A DNA stretch of 48,030 nucleotides from Acrocarpospora macrocephala (GCF_009687865.1 NZ_BLAE01000087.1:1-48030); one strand, 5' to 3'. Positions 1 to 9,794 are shown, counted from the stretch's first letter. The notes: generated by a model not told the origin, from the sequence alone. Translations and numbers: made by a program.

Positions 1-90
1 GTTCGGGGGGAGCGGGCGGTGGGGGCGCAGCGGCTTGCTGTGCAAGGGGGGACTGGGCAAGGGGGGACTGTGCGACGGCGAGGGGAGCCG

Positions 91-3000
91 GTGCGGATTT
101 CGCGGCGGCGGACGGTGGGGGATGTGTTCGCGGGGCTGGCCGCGATGGTGGCTCTGGCGGGGTTGGTCGGTGGGGTGCCTTTCGCGTTGATCCGGCTGGC
201 TGGGCCGCCGGTGCCGGAAGGGCTCTTCGATCTGGATGTGTTCACCAGCCAGGTCGGTCCGGAAACGATCATCGCGGTGCTGGTGCTGCTGGTCTGGCTG
301 GCGTGGCTGCAACTGGTCGTTTGCGTAATCGTCGAGGTGTATGCCGGGATCCGGCGGATTGGCATGCCCGCCAGGGTGCCGCTCGCCGGTGGCACTCAAG
401 TGCTGGCCAATCGCCTGGTGGGCGCGGTTTTGGTGCTGTTCACCGCGACTGCGGTGGCGGTTCCGTTCGCCAGGGTCGCGGCGCCGCCGCCGATTCCGTC
501 GCACCTCACCGCGCAGACCACACCGGTGCTCGCCCCGACCGCTGAAGATCGGCCCGCCCTGCAGCCGCGCGAGGTCAAAAAGGTGTACGTGGTGCAGCCC
601 CCCCACGGGCGCCATCACGAAAGCTTGTGGGAGATAGCCGAGAAATGCCTCGGCGACGGCCGCAGATACCCGGAGATCTACCAACTCAACCAGCACAAGG
701 AACAACCAGACGGCAGCCGCCTCCACATGGCCGACCTGATCCGCCCCGGCTGGGTCCTCGACATGCCGGACGATGCCAGGAACGTGCACATCGTCTCCGC
801 CGACGACTCCCGCCGCGAAGTCCTCAACGATCACCCAGGCCCGCCCGCCGAACTGGACGGCCAGACCCACTACGCCACCCCAGGCGTGGACGACACCCGT
901 ATCCCCAAGCCAGACGCGGGCAGGTCGGAAATCAGGCCGGGCGAAACCGGCAAGTCCGGTTCGGGCACCGAAGGAAGCGGTCGCTCTTCAAGCATTCCGG
1001 ACGCAGGCAATCCAGACACTGGCAGGCCGGACACGGGCAAGTCGGAGATCCGGCCAGGTGAGAGCGGTAAGTCTGATGTGAATCGTTCGGGCACCGATGG
1101 AAGCGGACGGTCTGCGGAACCGGAGCAGGACATCACCCGGCCGGACACAGGGGACGTGGGGAGCGGGCAAACCGGAGACGGACGCGCGGACCTGGACGAT
1201 TCCCCGACCAGGCCCCGAATCGTTCTACCGAAACCCGCCTGGCCCGACCAGACGACCCAGCCGCAACAGCCCGGCACCTCCTCCGTGGAGGAATCCGGCG
1301 ACCGTCCGGGCTCTTCCAGCGGCTCCGGCGATCGTTCGGGTGCTTCCGGAGACCGTTCGGGTGCATCCAGCGATTCCAGCGAGCGCCCGGGTCCGTCCGG
1401 CGAGCGTCCTGGTGAGCTAGCGGAACCAGACAATTCCCCGACCCGGCCCGGCGGAGTCGACAGCCTGCCAGGAGTTCAGCAACCGGGAGCCGTACAGAAC
1501 GATGGCTCGCAGACCGGGCCGACAGACATCGCCATTGCCGAGCCAGAGGAAGCGGCGGCCGGGCTGGATCTGGTGGACTACCTGGCGGGAGCCTCGCTGC
1601 TGGCAGCCGGATTGCTCGCGTTGCTCGGGCGCAGACGGCGGGAGCAGCTGTGGCGGCGCGCGTTCGGCTACCGGGTAGTCCGGCCCCGAGGCGACGCGGC
1701 CAGCGCCGAGGTGGCCATTCGTCTCGGATCCGACGCACCAGGCAGCAGGATGCTGGACTCGGGCTTGCGCCTGCTGGGCCGCCTGCTGGCCGAAGCCGAC
1801 CGCCGCCCACCGGCGATCTACGGAGTCCACCTGTCCAGCCGAAGCATGGACCTCTGGATTCACCCACCGGACCGCAACCCCCCCGAACCCTGGGAGGTCG
1901 CCGACGACGGCCAGGTCTGGCGACTCGCGGCCCACGAAGGCCGCCGAATCGACGAGAACGCGATGAACGACGTCCCAGCGCCATACCCGGGCTTGGTCTC
2001 CCTCGGAACAGCAGGAGGCGGCCGCGTACTCGTGGACCTGGAAGCCGCGCACGGCGTCATCTCGATGACCGGACCCAACACGGTCGCGGCGCTCTCCGCG
2101 CTCGCCGTGGAACTGGCCACCAACCGATGGTCCGACCAGATGCGAATCACTCTCGTCGGCTTCGGCGAGGAACTCGCGCTAATCGCCCCCGATCGCGTAC
2201 GCGTGGCGGGCAGCCTCGCCGAAGTCCTCCCCGACCTGGAGGAACACGCCCACGACCAGCCCGGCGACGTGCTCACCGGCCGGATCCACGGCCGCGCCCA
2301 CGATCCGGCCTGGCCGCCCCACTACCTGCTGTCGGCGATCCAGCCCACCCCGGAGGAAGCACGCAGGCTGGCTCTGCTGAGCAAGGGCACGCGGACGGCT
2401 CTGGGATTCGTCGTCGCGGGAGCCGTACCACACGCGACCTGGACGTGGGAGATCACCGCGGACGGCCGGGCGGTGGTGGAGACGCTCGGGTTCGACGTGG
2501 ACGCGCAGTTGCTGCCCCGGCGGCACTACCAGGCGGTCGTGGACCTGTTCCGCACCGCGGGCCGGACTGAAGGCGAACCGTTGCCCGAGCCGGACGCGCG
2601 AAGGGTCGACCTGCCGCCCGCGATCGAGGTGCGCATTCTCGGGCCGATCGAGATCAGCCCGGTGAACACGCTGGAGGACGGGCGGGCGGCGCTCGCCCAG
2701 GAACTGGTGGTGTATCTGGCCACGCACCCCGGTGGCGTACACCCGGTGGTGCTGGGCGGCGTGTTGTGGCCGCGCGGCGTGCAGCCGATGGTCAGGGACG
2801 CCACGATCGCGCGGGTCGCCCAGTGGCTGGGCGAGGATTCCCGGGGACGCGCCCACCTGTATGTCGATGATTCCGGCCGATTGCGGCTCAGCTCCGAGGT
2901 GCGCACCGACTGGGACCTGTTCCGCGAGCTCGTACGCCGAGGAGATCTGGAACCCGCACTCGGCCTCGTACGCGGCCCACTCCTGAACGCCCGCCCAGGC

Positions 3001-3357
3001 AACAGATACGCCTGGCTCGCAGCGGATTCGCTGGAATACGACGTCACCGCCGCCGTGGCCGACGCCGCGCACCGCCTGTGCGAGGCCCGGCTGGATCGCG
3101 GCGAACCAGACGCGGCGGTCGCGGCAGCCAGGGCGGGCCTGCTGCTCGCGGCCGACGACGAGGCCCTCTGGCGCGACCTGCTGAGAGCCGCGCACGCCAC
3201 CGGCGACCACGCCAGACTCCGCGCCGTCGTCGACGCCCTGCACCGGCGCGCGGCCTCACACCCGTACGGCGGCGGCATGGCCCCCCAGACCGAATCGCTC
3301 ATCGACGAACTGCTCCCGGCCTGGCGCCGGACTCTCCGCACCTCGCGGCTGGCCTGA
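91..3357 (+). CDS. Membrane LysM-BTAD domain protein
   Basis: A large multidomain membrane protein of about 1088 residues. The GTG at 91 is preferred because GAGGGGAG lies just upstream and a basic stretch (RISRRR) precedes the first membrane helix; an upstream in-frame GTG at 19 is possible. Helices lie near residues 12-36, 60-82 and 109-126. A LysM-like segment (about 165-226, with SLWEIAEKCLGDGRRYPEIY) follows, then a long low-complexity Ser/Gly/Asp/Arg/Pro linker with imperfect repeats such as SGDRSGAS, a fourth helix near 495-515, and a C-terminal bacterial transcriptional activator domain (BTAD) from about 850. In actinobacteria, proteins of this architecture usually close Tad/Flp pilus-like operons, so the missing upstream DNA probably holds Tad genes (inference). 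The exact role is unknown. A strong Shine-Dalgarno overlaps its stop codon and leads into the next gene. Confidence 0.8.
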   Translation: MRISRRRTVGDVFAGLAAMVALAGLVGGVPFALIRLAGPPVPEGLFDLDVFTSQVGPETIIAVLVLLVWLAWLQLVVCVIVEVYAGIRRIGMPARVPLAGGTQVLANRLVGAVLVLFTATAVAVPFARVAAPPPIPSHLTAQTTPVLAPTAEDRPALQPREVKKVYVVQPPHGRHHESLWEIAEKCLGDGRRYPEIYQLNQHKEQPDGSRLHMADLIRPGWVLDMPDDARNVHIVSADDSRREVLNDHPGPPAELDGQTHYATPGVDDTRIPKPDAGRSEIRPGETGKSGSGTEGSGRSSSIPDAGNPDTGRPDTGKSEIRPGESGKSDVNRSGTDGSGRSAEPEQDITRPDTGDVGSGQTGDGRADLDDSPTRPRIVLPKPAWPDQTTQPQQPGTSSVEESGDRPGSSSGSGDRSGASGDRSGASSDSSERPGPSGERPGELAEPDNSPTRPGGVDSLPGVQQPGAVQNDGSQTGPTDIAIAEPEEAAAGLDLVDYLAGASLLAAGLLALLGRRRREQLWRRAFGYRVVRPRGDAASAEVAIRLGSDAPGSRMLDSGLRLLGRLLAEADRRPPAIYGVHLSSRSMDLWIHPPDRNPPEPWEVADDGQVWRLAAHEGRRIDENAMNDVPAPYPGLVSLGTAGGGRVLVDLEAAHGVISMTGPNTVAALSALAVELATNRWSDQMRITLVGFGEELALIAPDRVRVAGSLAEVLPDLEEHAHDQPGDVLTGRIHGRAHDPAWPPHYLLSAIQPTPEEARRLALLSKGTRTALGFVVAGAVPHATWTWEITADGRAVVETLGFDVDAQLLPRRHYQAVVDLFRTAGRTEGEPLPEPDARRVDLPPAIEVRILGPIEISPVNTLEDGRAALAQELVVYLATHPGGVHPVVLGGVLWPRGVQPMVRDATIARVAQWLGEDSRGRAHLYVDDSGRLRLSSEVRTDWDLFRELVRRGDLEPALGLVRGPLLNARPGNRYAWLAADSLEYDVTAAVADAAHRLCEARLDRGEPDAAVAAARAGLLLAADDEALWRDLLRAAHATGDHARLRAVVDALHRRAASHPYGGGMAPQTESLIDELLPAWRRTLRTSRLA

Positions 3358-3368
3358 GGAGGACCGAA

Positions 3369-4058
3369 ATGCGCCATGCCGAAACCCGCATAACGATGGA
3401 TCCACCCAGGCGTCCCTCACTACCGTCCGATCGACGCAGAGGAGGACATGTGGCCATAACGCTGATGATCCTGGCGTTATCGGCCTGCGCCACCCCCGCC
3501 GGACCGGAATTCGCCCCAGGAGGAGGCGGAACCACCACAAAAGCACTCCCCACCACGTCATCCGCCCCGGGCATCGAAACGATCACAGCCGCACCAGGCC
3601 TTGAGATCGCGATCGACTGGCCATCCGACCGCAACAAGATGATCAAAGCCTTCACCGACAACTACGTGGACCAATGGCGCGCGGTCGGCACGGCCGGCGT
3701 CGACGACACCTACCTGGACAGCGTCGAGGAACCCGCCAACCGCGACGCGTACCGCTGGGTCTGGAGCTTCCTGAAAGGAAAGCAGTCCGCCCAAGGCACC
3801 GCCAAGCTGTACGCGCTCCGGGTCGCCTCGGTGACCGGCCGGGGCGCGGAGATCAACGCCTGCGTGGACACGTCCGGCATCCAGGTCACCGATGCCACCG
3901 GCGAGCCGATCGACGATCAGCCCGCCTGGACGACATCCCCGCAGTCCACCTACTTCCAGGTCGCCGCCGTGCGGAGAGGGGACGACGGCACCTGGAGGGT
4001 CAAGCTGTTCCGCCACGCGAGCTACCCCGATGAACGCGCGAAGGAGTGCCTGCGATGA
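3369..4058 (+). CDS. Putative lipoprotein, function unknown
   Basis: Predicted exported lipoprotein of about 229 residues. The hydrophobic stretch AITLMILALSAC ends in a lipobox (LSAC), followed by a Gly/Thr/Ser-rich linker. The start at 3369 has GAGGAGG just upstream overlapping the previous gene's stop, which suggests translational coupling. A GTG at 3450, also preceded by AGGAGG, would give a shorter, more typical lipoprotein signal and cannot be excluded. The mature part (DNYVDQWRAVG, YRWVWSFLKGK) resembles small secreted actinobacterial proteins found downstream of LysM-BTAD genes, but I cannot name a domain. The stop overlaps the next start as ATGA, so the three genes 91-4981 form one operon. 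Confidence 0.72.
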   Translation: MRHAETRITMDPPRRPSLPSDRRRGGHVAITLMILALSACATPAGPEFAPGGGGTTTKALPTTSSAPGIETITAAPGLEIAIDWPSDRNKMIKAFTDNYVDQWRAVGTAGVDDTYLDSVEEPANRDAYRWVWSFLKGKQSAQGTAKLYALRVASVTGRGAEINACVDTSGIQVTDATGEPIDDQPAWTTSPQSTYFQVAAVRRGDDGTWRVKLFRHASYPDERAKECLR

Positions 4059-4981
4059 GAGTCTTGCTCGCCCTGGCTCTCGCCCTCGCCCCGGCGGCCG
4101 CCCCCGACCCGGGCGGACCCTCCGGCGAGGGCTTCCAGCACGGCCGTACGGTCGGCGTGCAACTGGAGAATTCCACCATAGTCATCAGCGGGAACGGCCT
4201 GGGCGCCAAATCCGACGGCTACCGGATCAAACGCCCCTGCTGGTACGAGCCCGGCCGCAGCGCCGAGGACATGCTGAAGATTCAGGAGGACCTGCGGGCG
4301 TTCTGGTTCCGCACCAACCCCGGCAGCACCGAGGAGGACTTCCAGAAGTTCCTGAAGCAGTTCAAGGACAAGGTCGGTCAGCCGGGGCGCTGGTGGTCAC
4401 CCGCCTACAACGCCGCCGATCCCGAGGGGATGTCCTGCTGGACCGCCCTGGAAGGCGCGATCTTCGTGGGTCCGGGCAACACGCCCCCCGCCGGGATCAC
4501 CATGACCGAACTCCTGGACATCGCCCGCGCCGCGCTGACCGTCCCCGAGCCGCAGGTCCAGCTCAACCCCGACGCCAAGAGCTACGTGAACCTGCCCACC
4601 TGGGTGTGGCTGGACGGCCAGGGCCAGACCACCCGCTCGGTCACCGCGACCCTGCCAGGCCTGCTCAGCGCCACAGTGACCGCCACCCTGGGCAATATCG
4701 AGATCGACGCGGGCACGACGGCCGACCGGGCCGAAGTCAAGGAGAACTGCGGCCCGAGCGGCCGGCCGTACGTCAAGGGCGGCACGTTCACCTGCGGCGT
4801 GCGCTACCTGCGCGCCTCGGCGGACCAGCCCCGCAAGGTCTACACCCTGACCGTCACCACGGTCTGGCCGGTCACCACCAACGCCGACCAGTCCGTGGTC
4901 CCCTTCGTCTTCGACCCGGTTGAGGGCACTGTCACCCGGGACATCCCCGTGGGCGAGGTCCAAAGCAACGTCAGACGCTGA
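4055..4981 (+). CDS. Secreted protein, function unknown
   Basis: Protein of about 308 residues with an Ala/Leu-rich signal peptide (MRVLLALALALAPAAAP). The ATG at 4055 is chosen because AAGGAG lies about 9 bases upstream, it overlaps the previous stop as ATGA, and it places the signal sequence at the N-terminus. The mature domain includes GYRIKRPCWYEPG and, later, ENCGPSGRPYVKGGTFTCG, so paired cysteines are likely in an extracellular fold. It is the last gene of the LysM-BTAD operon and its 3' end overlaps the convergent ogt gene by 11 bases. Function is not recognised; by position it may be a surface component of a Tad-like apparatus (inference). Confidence 0.7.
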   Translation: MRVLLALALALAPAAAPDPGGPSGEGFQHGRTVGVQLENSTIVISGNGLGAKSDGYRIKRPCWYEPGRSAEDMLKIQEDLRAFWFRTNPGSTEEDFQKFLKQFKDKVGQPGRWWSPAYNAADPEGMSCWTALEGAIFVGPGNTPPAGITMTELLDIARAALTVPEPQVQLNPDAKSYVNLPTWVWLDGQGQTTRSVTATLPGLLSATVTATLGNIEIDAGTTADRAEVKENCGPSGRPYVKGGTFTCGVRYLRASADQPRKVYTLTVTTVWPVTTNADQSVVPFVFDPVEGTVTRDIPVGEVQSNVRR

Positions 4982-5492
4982 TCAACCGGGCCTCGTGGTT
5001 GAGCAGCCACTGTTTGACCGGAGGGCCGTAGTAGTAGCCGCCGTAGCCGCCTGCCGCCGGGAGCACCCGGTGGCAGGGGACGAACGGGGCGATGAGGTTC
5101 TGGGCGCAGGCGGAACCGGCCGCCCGGGCCGCCGTCGGGGGCAGTCCCGCGTTGCGGGCCAGCTCGGCGTAGCGGACGGTGGTGCCCGCGGGAACCGCGC
5201 GAAGTGCCTCGTAGAGGCGCTGGCGGGTGGGCGTGCCGGGCTGCGACACCGGGATCGTGTCCAGGGCCTCCAGCTTGCCGTCCAGGTAGTCGGCCACGGC
5301 TTGGGCGGCTTCGGGAAGCTCGCCCATCCGCATGCCCTCGGCCTGGAGTTGGGGCGAGAGGCGTACGAACATGTCGGACGGGTCGGCGGTGAAACCGGCG
5401 GCGACCAGGACGCCGTCGCGGGCGAGCAGGGCGAGCGGGCCGACGGGTGTCGGAACGGTACGGGTCACGATCACGATGGTCTCCTTACGCAT
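4971..5492 (-). CDS. ogt: Methylated-DNA--protein-cysteine methyltransferase
   Basis: Suicide DNA-repair protein (173 residues) that moves the methyl group of O6-methylguanine onto its own cysteine. The active-site motif PCHRV is present with Cys140, preceded by the helix-turn-helix region (GTTVRYAELARNAGLPPTAARAAG) that inserts into the minor groove. Length is normal for the single-domain Ogt/MGMT family. The start overlaps the end of the upstream Ada-AlkA gene by 8 bases on the same strand, so both are probably co-transcribed as an alkylation-damage operon. It lacks an Ada-type N-terminal sensor, which its neighbour carries instead. Confidence 0.93.
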   Translation of the reverse strand: MRKETIVIVTRTVPTPVGPLALLARDGVLVAAGFTADPSDMFVRLSPQLQAEGMRMGELPEAAQAVADYLDGKLEALDTIPVSQPGTPTRQRLYEALRAVPAGTTVRYAELARNAGLPPTAARAAGSACAQNLIAPFVPCHRVLPAAGGYGGYYYGPPVKQWLLNHEARLISV

Positions 5493-6870
5493 TCCACAGA
5501 TGGAGGGCGGCGTAGGCGCGCCAGGGGCGCCACCGCTCGATTTCGGATTCCTCGATGGCCAGCTGGGCCATCTTCTTGCGGAGCACGAGATCTCCGCCGG
5601 GCCAGGCGTCGGGATCGCGGAGGGCGCGCAACGCGATGTAGCTGACCGTCCACGGTCCGATGCCGGGAATTTCCAGCAATTGCGCCGAGGTCTCCGCGGG
5701 GTCGCCGCCGTCCAGGTCGATCTGGCCGTCGGCGACGGCGCGGGCGACCGCGCCCAGCGTGGCGATGCGGCGCCCGGTCAGGCCGAGGCCGGTCAGGTCC
5801 TTCTCCGCGAGCTCCGCCGCGGTCGGGAAGGTGTCGCCGCCCGCGATCCGGCCGAGCAGGGTACGGGCGCCGGCGACCGAGATCTGCTGGCCGACGATCG
5901 CGCGGACCACCAGCTCGAAGGCGTCGAAAGCCCCAGGGACCCGCAGGCCCGGTCGTTTCATCACCAAGGGTCCCAGTGCCGTGGGCTCCAGGACGGCGGC
6001 GATGGCGTCGGGGTCGGCGTCCAGGTCGAGCATGCGGCGGCAACGCGCCACGATCCTGGCCAGCTGGCGCGTGTCATCCGTGCTCACGGTCAGCCGGATG
6101 TGATCGCTGGCGGGCGTCAGCGTGATCGCCCCACCCGGAATCACCCGCTGATAGCTGGTCACCAGGTTGTCCTGAAATATCGTGCTTTCGATGCCGGGGA
6201 TTGCGCGGGAAGCCAGGAAACGCAGCAGCGCCTGGGCGTCGTAGGGCGGCCGGTACGCGAGCCGCAGCGTCACCCCTTCCGGCCCGCCCACCGCGCGCAA
6301 CGGTCCCACCTTCTTGCGGAGATCGCCGGGCGCGAATCCGTACGACTCCTTCATGGCCGCGTTGAACTGCCGTACGCTCCCGAACCCGGCCGCGAAGGCG
6401 ACATCGGTGATCGGCAACGACGTCTCGGTGAGCAGCTGCTTGGCCAGCAGCAACCGCCGCGTCCGGGCCACCGCCAGCGGCCCCGTGCCCAGCTCGGCCA
6501 CGAACAGCCGGTGCAGATGCCGCTCGGTCACGTGCAGCCGCCGCGCCAGCCCCGCCACCCCGACCTCGTCCGCGATACCGTCGTCGATCAGCCGCAACCC
6601 CCGCCCGACCAGGTCGGCCCTGGCGTCCCAGCCCGGCGACCCCGGGCTCAGCTCCGGCCGGCAACGCCGGCACGGCCGGAACCCAGCCGCTTCGGCGGAC
6701 GCCGCGTGGGTATAGAACCGCACATTCTTCCGCGCGGGGGTCCGCGCCGGGCAGATCGGCCGACAGTAGATCCCGGTCGACGTCACCGCCGTGTAGAACC
6801 GTCCGTCGAAGCGGGCGTCGCGGGCGCATATCGCCAGGTAACACCGCTCGAAGTCCAGACTCGTGCTCAT
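5485..6870 (-). CDS. alkA: Ada/AraC-AlkA fusion: alkylation sensor and 3-methyladenine glycosylase
   Basis: Bifunctional protein of about 461 residues. Residues 1-75 form the Ada zinc-binding methyl-acceptor domain with Cys36, Cys40, Cys67 and Cys70 spaced as in Ada. Residues of roughly 85-180 are an AraC-type helix-turn-helix (FAAGFGSVRQFNAAMKESYG). The C-terminal half is the AlkA fold with a helix-hairpin-helix (EIPGIGPWTVSYIALRALRD) and the catalytic aspartate near residue 427 (AWPGGDLVLRK). It removes 3-methyladenine and related bases and, by analogy with Ada, activates its own operon after methyl transfer to Cys36 (inference). Start chosen at the internal ATG (6870), giving the canonical Ada N-terminus; a GTG at 6879 is also in frame. 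No clear ribosome site is seen. The downstream partner is ogt. Confidence 0.92.
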   Translation of the reverse strand: MSTSLDFERCYLAICARDARFDGRFYTAVTSTGIYCRPICPARTPARKNVRFYTHAASAEAAGFRPCRRCRPELSPGSPGWDARADLVGRGLRLIDDGIADEVGVAGLARRLHVTERHLHRLFVAELGTGPLAVARTRRLLLAKQLLTETSLPITDVAFAAGFGSVRQFNAAMKESYGFAPGDLRKKVGPLRAVGGPEGVTLRLAYRPPYDAQALLRFLASRAIPGIESTIFQDNLVTSYQRVIPGGAITLTPASDHIRLTVSTDDTRQLARIVARCRRMLDLDADPDAIAAVLEPTALGPLVMKRPGLRVPGAFDAFELVVRAIVGQQISVAGARTLLGRIAGGDTFPTAAELAEKDLTGLGLTGRRIATLGAVARAVADGQIDLDGGDPAETSAQLLEIPGIGPWTVSYIALRALRDPDAWPGGDLVLRKKMAQLAIEESEIERWRPWRAYAALHLWNA

Positions 6871-6939
6871 AAAGAACACGTTATGCGCTGCTCAGCCGAC
6901 CCTGCTGGCGGAAATCGGACCTCAGCGTGGCAGGCCTCG

Positions 6940-7887
6940 CTACTTGCTGGAGATCCCCACCCCCAGGTCGAACTCCCGGTACACCCGGGCCCAGAAACCG
7001 TCCCGCAGCCACACCCGGGCCTCCGGGTAGGGCCGCAGCGAGTGGCCGAGCTCCTTCTCCGCCTCGATGAGCAGCTCGGTGTCGATGACGGTGGGCAGGA
7101 TCGGTCCAGGCAGCAGGTCCCTGATGTTGTCCCGGCCGCGGGTGAGGATCCACTTCTGCGCCACGTGCTCGCCGACCTCCTCCACCCGGGGACGGCTCGG
7201 GCCCAGCTTGGGACTGCTGGGCGCGCCGTGCACCTGCTTCGGCGGCGCCGCCGGTTTCGCGGCCCGGGCGGCGAACACCTGCGCGGGCGACGGCGGCGGC
7301 GTGACCGGCACCGGGATGGGGGCCCGGTTGAAGTACGGCCGGAGGAAATCGGCGCTGAGGATCTCCACCGTGTCGGACTCCCACACCAGCCGTTCCGCCT
7401 GGTTCGTTCCGAACGGGGGTTCCACGCCCCACAAGTGCACTCGCACCCCATAAGCCTGAGCGGCTTCAACGGCGGGCACCATGTCTTCGTCGCCGGCGAT
7501 CAGCACGGTGTCGCTGACCGCGTGGTGCCGGGCCAGCGCCTCCAGGTCGCTGCGGATCTGCGCGTCCACGCCTTTCTGCTGGCCGCGCGCGTTCAGGTTG
7601 CCGAGTCGTACCTTGACCCAGGGAAGCTGGGCGATGACGCGCTGGTCCACGGTCGGTACGCGGTCGCGGGCCGCGTCGTACCAGTAGACGCGCAGTAGCT
7701 CGCCGGGGATGCGTTCCAGGGCGTGCTTCTGCAACGACTGGATCAACTCGTCAGCCGCGACCCGATACTCCTTACGCTCCTTGGCCGAGAGGAGAACCTC
7801 TCCTGCCGCCGCGTAGAGGTATCCGACATCGACGAGTACCGCGTATTTGGCTGCCATGCTGTGCGCTGCGAGGTCCGGGATGGCCAT
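6940..7887 (-). CDS. NYN-domain protein (PIN-like nuclease fold)
   Basis: Protein of 315 residues. The N-terminal half is a NYN/LabA-type domain: the first acidic strand is YAVLVDVGYLYAAAGEVL, and a later strand reads TVLIAGDEDMVPAVEAAQAYG, both typical of the PIN-like metal-dependent RNase fold. A Pro/Ala linker (about 205-235) leads to a C-terminal domain with a conserved-looking helix (VGEHVAQKWILTRG). GGAGG sits 8 bases before the ATG at 7887, which fixes the start. No operon partner is apparent. The family occurs widely in actinobacteria; an RNA-processing role is likely but the substrate is unknown. Confidence 0.82.
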   Translation of the reverse strand: MAIPDLAAHSMAAKYAVLVDVGYLYAAAGEVLLSAKERKEYRVAADELIQSLQKHALERIPGELLRVYWYDAARDRVPTVDQRVIAQLPWVKVRLGNLNARGQQKGVDAQIRSDLEALARHHAVSDTVLIAGDEDMVPAVEAAQAYGVRVHLWGVEPPFGTNQAERLVWESDTVEILSADFLRPYFNRAPIPVPVTPPPSPAQVFAARAAKPAAPPKQVHGAPSSPKLGPSRPRVEEVGEHVAQKWILTRGRDNIRDLLPGPILPTVIDTELLIEAEKELGHSLRPYPEARVWLRDGFWARVYREFDLGVGISSK

Positions 7888-7998
7888 CTTGTCCTCCAGG
7901 CCTCGTCTCCATGTGTTTGGCTGAGGGTAATTGCCCTTTTGTAGATACTCCCAACTCTTGGGCCACTTGACACCCGGTTCGGCGGATCTAATCCATCG

Positions 7999-8211
7999 CT
8001 AATCCCGCCGTGCGCTCGCCCGCCAGGCGCCCGGACCGGCCCGCCAGGAGCGACCTTGCCGCATGCTCCTGACCGGGTCTCGCCAGGCCTCTCCGGCCCG
8101 TACGGCTTCCGCGTGTGATGGCGTGGCTGCGGTGAGTGCCACGATCAGGGCCGCGATCTCTTCGGGGGAGGCGTCTCCCCGGACGATCTTCAGATGGTTC
8201 AATTGGCTCAC
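7999..8211 (-). CDS. accE: Acyl-CoA carboxylase epsilon subunit
   Basis: Small protein of 70 residues, the actinobacterial epsilon subunit that stabilises the acyl-CoA carboxylase holoenzyme. Typical motifs are [20 protein letters not shown] near the N-terminus and a C-terminal tryptophan/arginine-rich tail ending in GPGAWRASA. It begins with GTG at 8211, and its GTGA overlaps the stop of the carboxyltransferase gene, so translation is coupled. The biotin ligase that would charge the complex's carrier subunit lies about 12 kb away at 20071. Confidence 0.9.
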   Translation of the reverse strand: MSQLNHLKIVRGDASPEEIAALIVALTAATPSHAEAVRAGEAWRDPVRSMRQGRSWRAGPGAWRASARRD

Positions 8212-9794
8212 AGCGGGATGTTCCCATGCTTCTTGGGGGGCAGCGAAGCCCGTTTGTTGCGCAGTGCGCGCAGCGCGCGCACCACTTGCGGGCGGGTGTC
8301 CGACGGCCGGATGACCGCGTCCACGTAGCCGCGTTCGGCGGCCAGGTAGGGGTTGGCGAGCGTGTCCTCGTATTCGGTGATGTATCCGGCGCGGGCCGCG
8401 TCCGGGTTGTCGGCCGCGGCCAGCTCCCTGCGGTAGAGGATGTTGACCGCGCCCTGCGCGCCCATCACCGCGATCTGCGCCGTCGGCCAGGCCAGGTTAA
8501 CGTCGGCTCCGAGGTGTTTTGACCCCATAACGTCGTACGCCCCGCCGTACGCTTTTCGGGTGATTACCGTGACGAGCGGTACGGTGGCCTCCGCGTATGC
8601 GTAGAGGAGTTTCGCCCCCCGCCGGATGATGCCGTTCCATTCCTGATCGGTCCCCGGAAGGAATCCCGGGACATCAACAAATGTCAGTACAGGGATATTG
8701 AAAGCGTCACAAGTCCGGACGAATCGCGCTGCTTTTTCCGAGGCGGCGATGTCCAGCGTGCCCGCGAAACTCAGCGGCTGGTTGGCGACCACCCCGACGG
8801 AACGCCCCTCCACCCGCCCGAATCCGACCAGGATGTTCGGCGCGAACGCCGCGTGCACCTCCAGGAACTCCCCGTCGTCGAGCACGTGCCCCAGCACGGT
8901 GTGCATGTCGTACGGCTGGTTGGCCGAGTCGGGGATCAACGTGTCGAGTTCCGGCACCGGGTCGAGCGTCGCGTCCGCGGGGAAAACCGGGGGTTCGTCC
9001 AAGTTATTCGACGGCAGGTACGACAACAGCGCCCGCGCGAACGCCAGGCAGTCCTCCTCGTCGCTGGCCTCATAATGCGCCACACCGGACTTGGAGTTGT
9101 GCGTGTGGGCGCCTCCGAGCTCCTCGAAGGTCACCTCTTCCCCGGTCACCGTCCTGATCACGTCCGGCCCGGTAATGAACATGTGCGATTTTTCCTGAAC
9201 CATTAGGACAAAGTCGGTCAAAGCGGGCGAATAGACGGCGCCGCCCGCGCATGGGCCCATGATCAGCGAGATCTGCGGGATCACCCCGGAGGCGTGCACA
9301 TTCCGCTTGAAGATCTCCGCGTACAGCCCGAGGCTGACCACGCCCTCCTGGATCCGCGCCCCGCCGGAGTCGTTGATCCCCACCACCGGGCAGCCGGTCT
9401 TGAGCGCGTGGTCCATGACCTTCACGATCTTCTCCCCGAAGACCTCCCCGAGCGATCCCCCGAACACGGTGAAGTCCTGCGCGAACACGGCCACCGGCCG
9501 CCCGTCCACGGTCCCGTGCCCGGTCACCACGCCATCCCCGTACGGCCGCTCACGGTCGAGGCCGAAACTCGTGGAACGATGCCGGGCCAGCTCGTCGAAC
9601 TCCACGAACGACCCCTCGTCCAGGAACGCGGCGACCCGTTCCCTGGCCGTCATCTTGCCCTTGGCATGCTGCTTCTCGACCGCCCGCGCCGATCCGGCGT
9701 GCTCGGCCTCATGCAGCCTGCGCTCAAGCTCAGCGATCTTGCCGGCGGTCGTGTGGATGTCGATCTCGGAAGCCCGAATTCCCTCAGCCGTCAT
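8208..9794 (-). CDS. accD: Acyl-CoA carboxylase carboxyltransferase (beta) subunit
   Basis: Carboxyltransferase subunit (528 residues) that passes the carboxyl group from carboxybiotin to acetyl-CoA or propionyl-CoA, giving malonyl- or methylmalonyl-CoA. The crotonase-type motifs [19 protein letters not shown] and [19 protein letters not shown] (oxyanion-hole glycines) are present, and the length matches PccB/AccD proteins. The chain starts at ATG 9794 or at an in-frame GTG six bases upstream; neither has a good Shine-Dalgarno. Substrate preference cannot be read by eye, although the following epsilon subunit supports a propionyl-CoA or mixed type. The promoter must lie within or beyond the 73-bp tandem repeats directly upstream. 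Confidence 0.93.
   Translation of the reverse strand: MTAEGIRASEIDIHTTAGKIAELERRLHEAEHAGSARAVEKQHAKGKMTARERVAAFLDEGSFVEFDELARHRSTSFGLDRERPYGDGVVTGHGTVDGRPVAVFAQDFTVFGGSLGEVFGEKIVKVMDHALKTGCPVVGINDSGGARIQEGVVSLGLYAEIFKRNVHASGVIPQISLIMGPCAGGAVYSPALTDFVLMVQEKSHMFITGPDVIRTVTGEEVTFEELGGAHTHNSKSGVAHYEASDEEDCLAFARALLSYLPSNNLDEPPVFPADATLDPVPELDTLIPDSANQPYDMHTVLGHVLDDGEFLEVHAAFAPNILVGFGRVEGRSVGVVANQPLSFAGTLDIAASEKAARFVRTCDAFNIPVLTFVDVPGFLPGTDQEWNGIIRRGAKLLYAYAEATVPLVTVITRKAYGGAYDVMGSKHLGADVNLAWPTAQIAVMGAQGAVNILYRRELAAADNPDAARAGYITEYEDTLANPYLAAERGYVDAVIRPSDTRPQVVRALRALRNKRASLPPKKHGNIPL

Noticed and set aside
5332-7698. A 788-residue open frame on the plus strand
   Set aside because: It lies antisense to ogt, the Ada-AlkA fusion and the NYN gene, all of which have clear family motifs. 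Long antisense frames are expected in DNA this rich in G+C.
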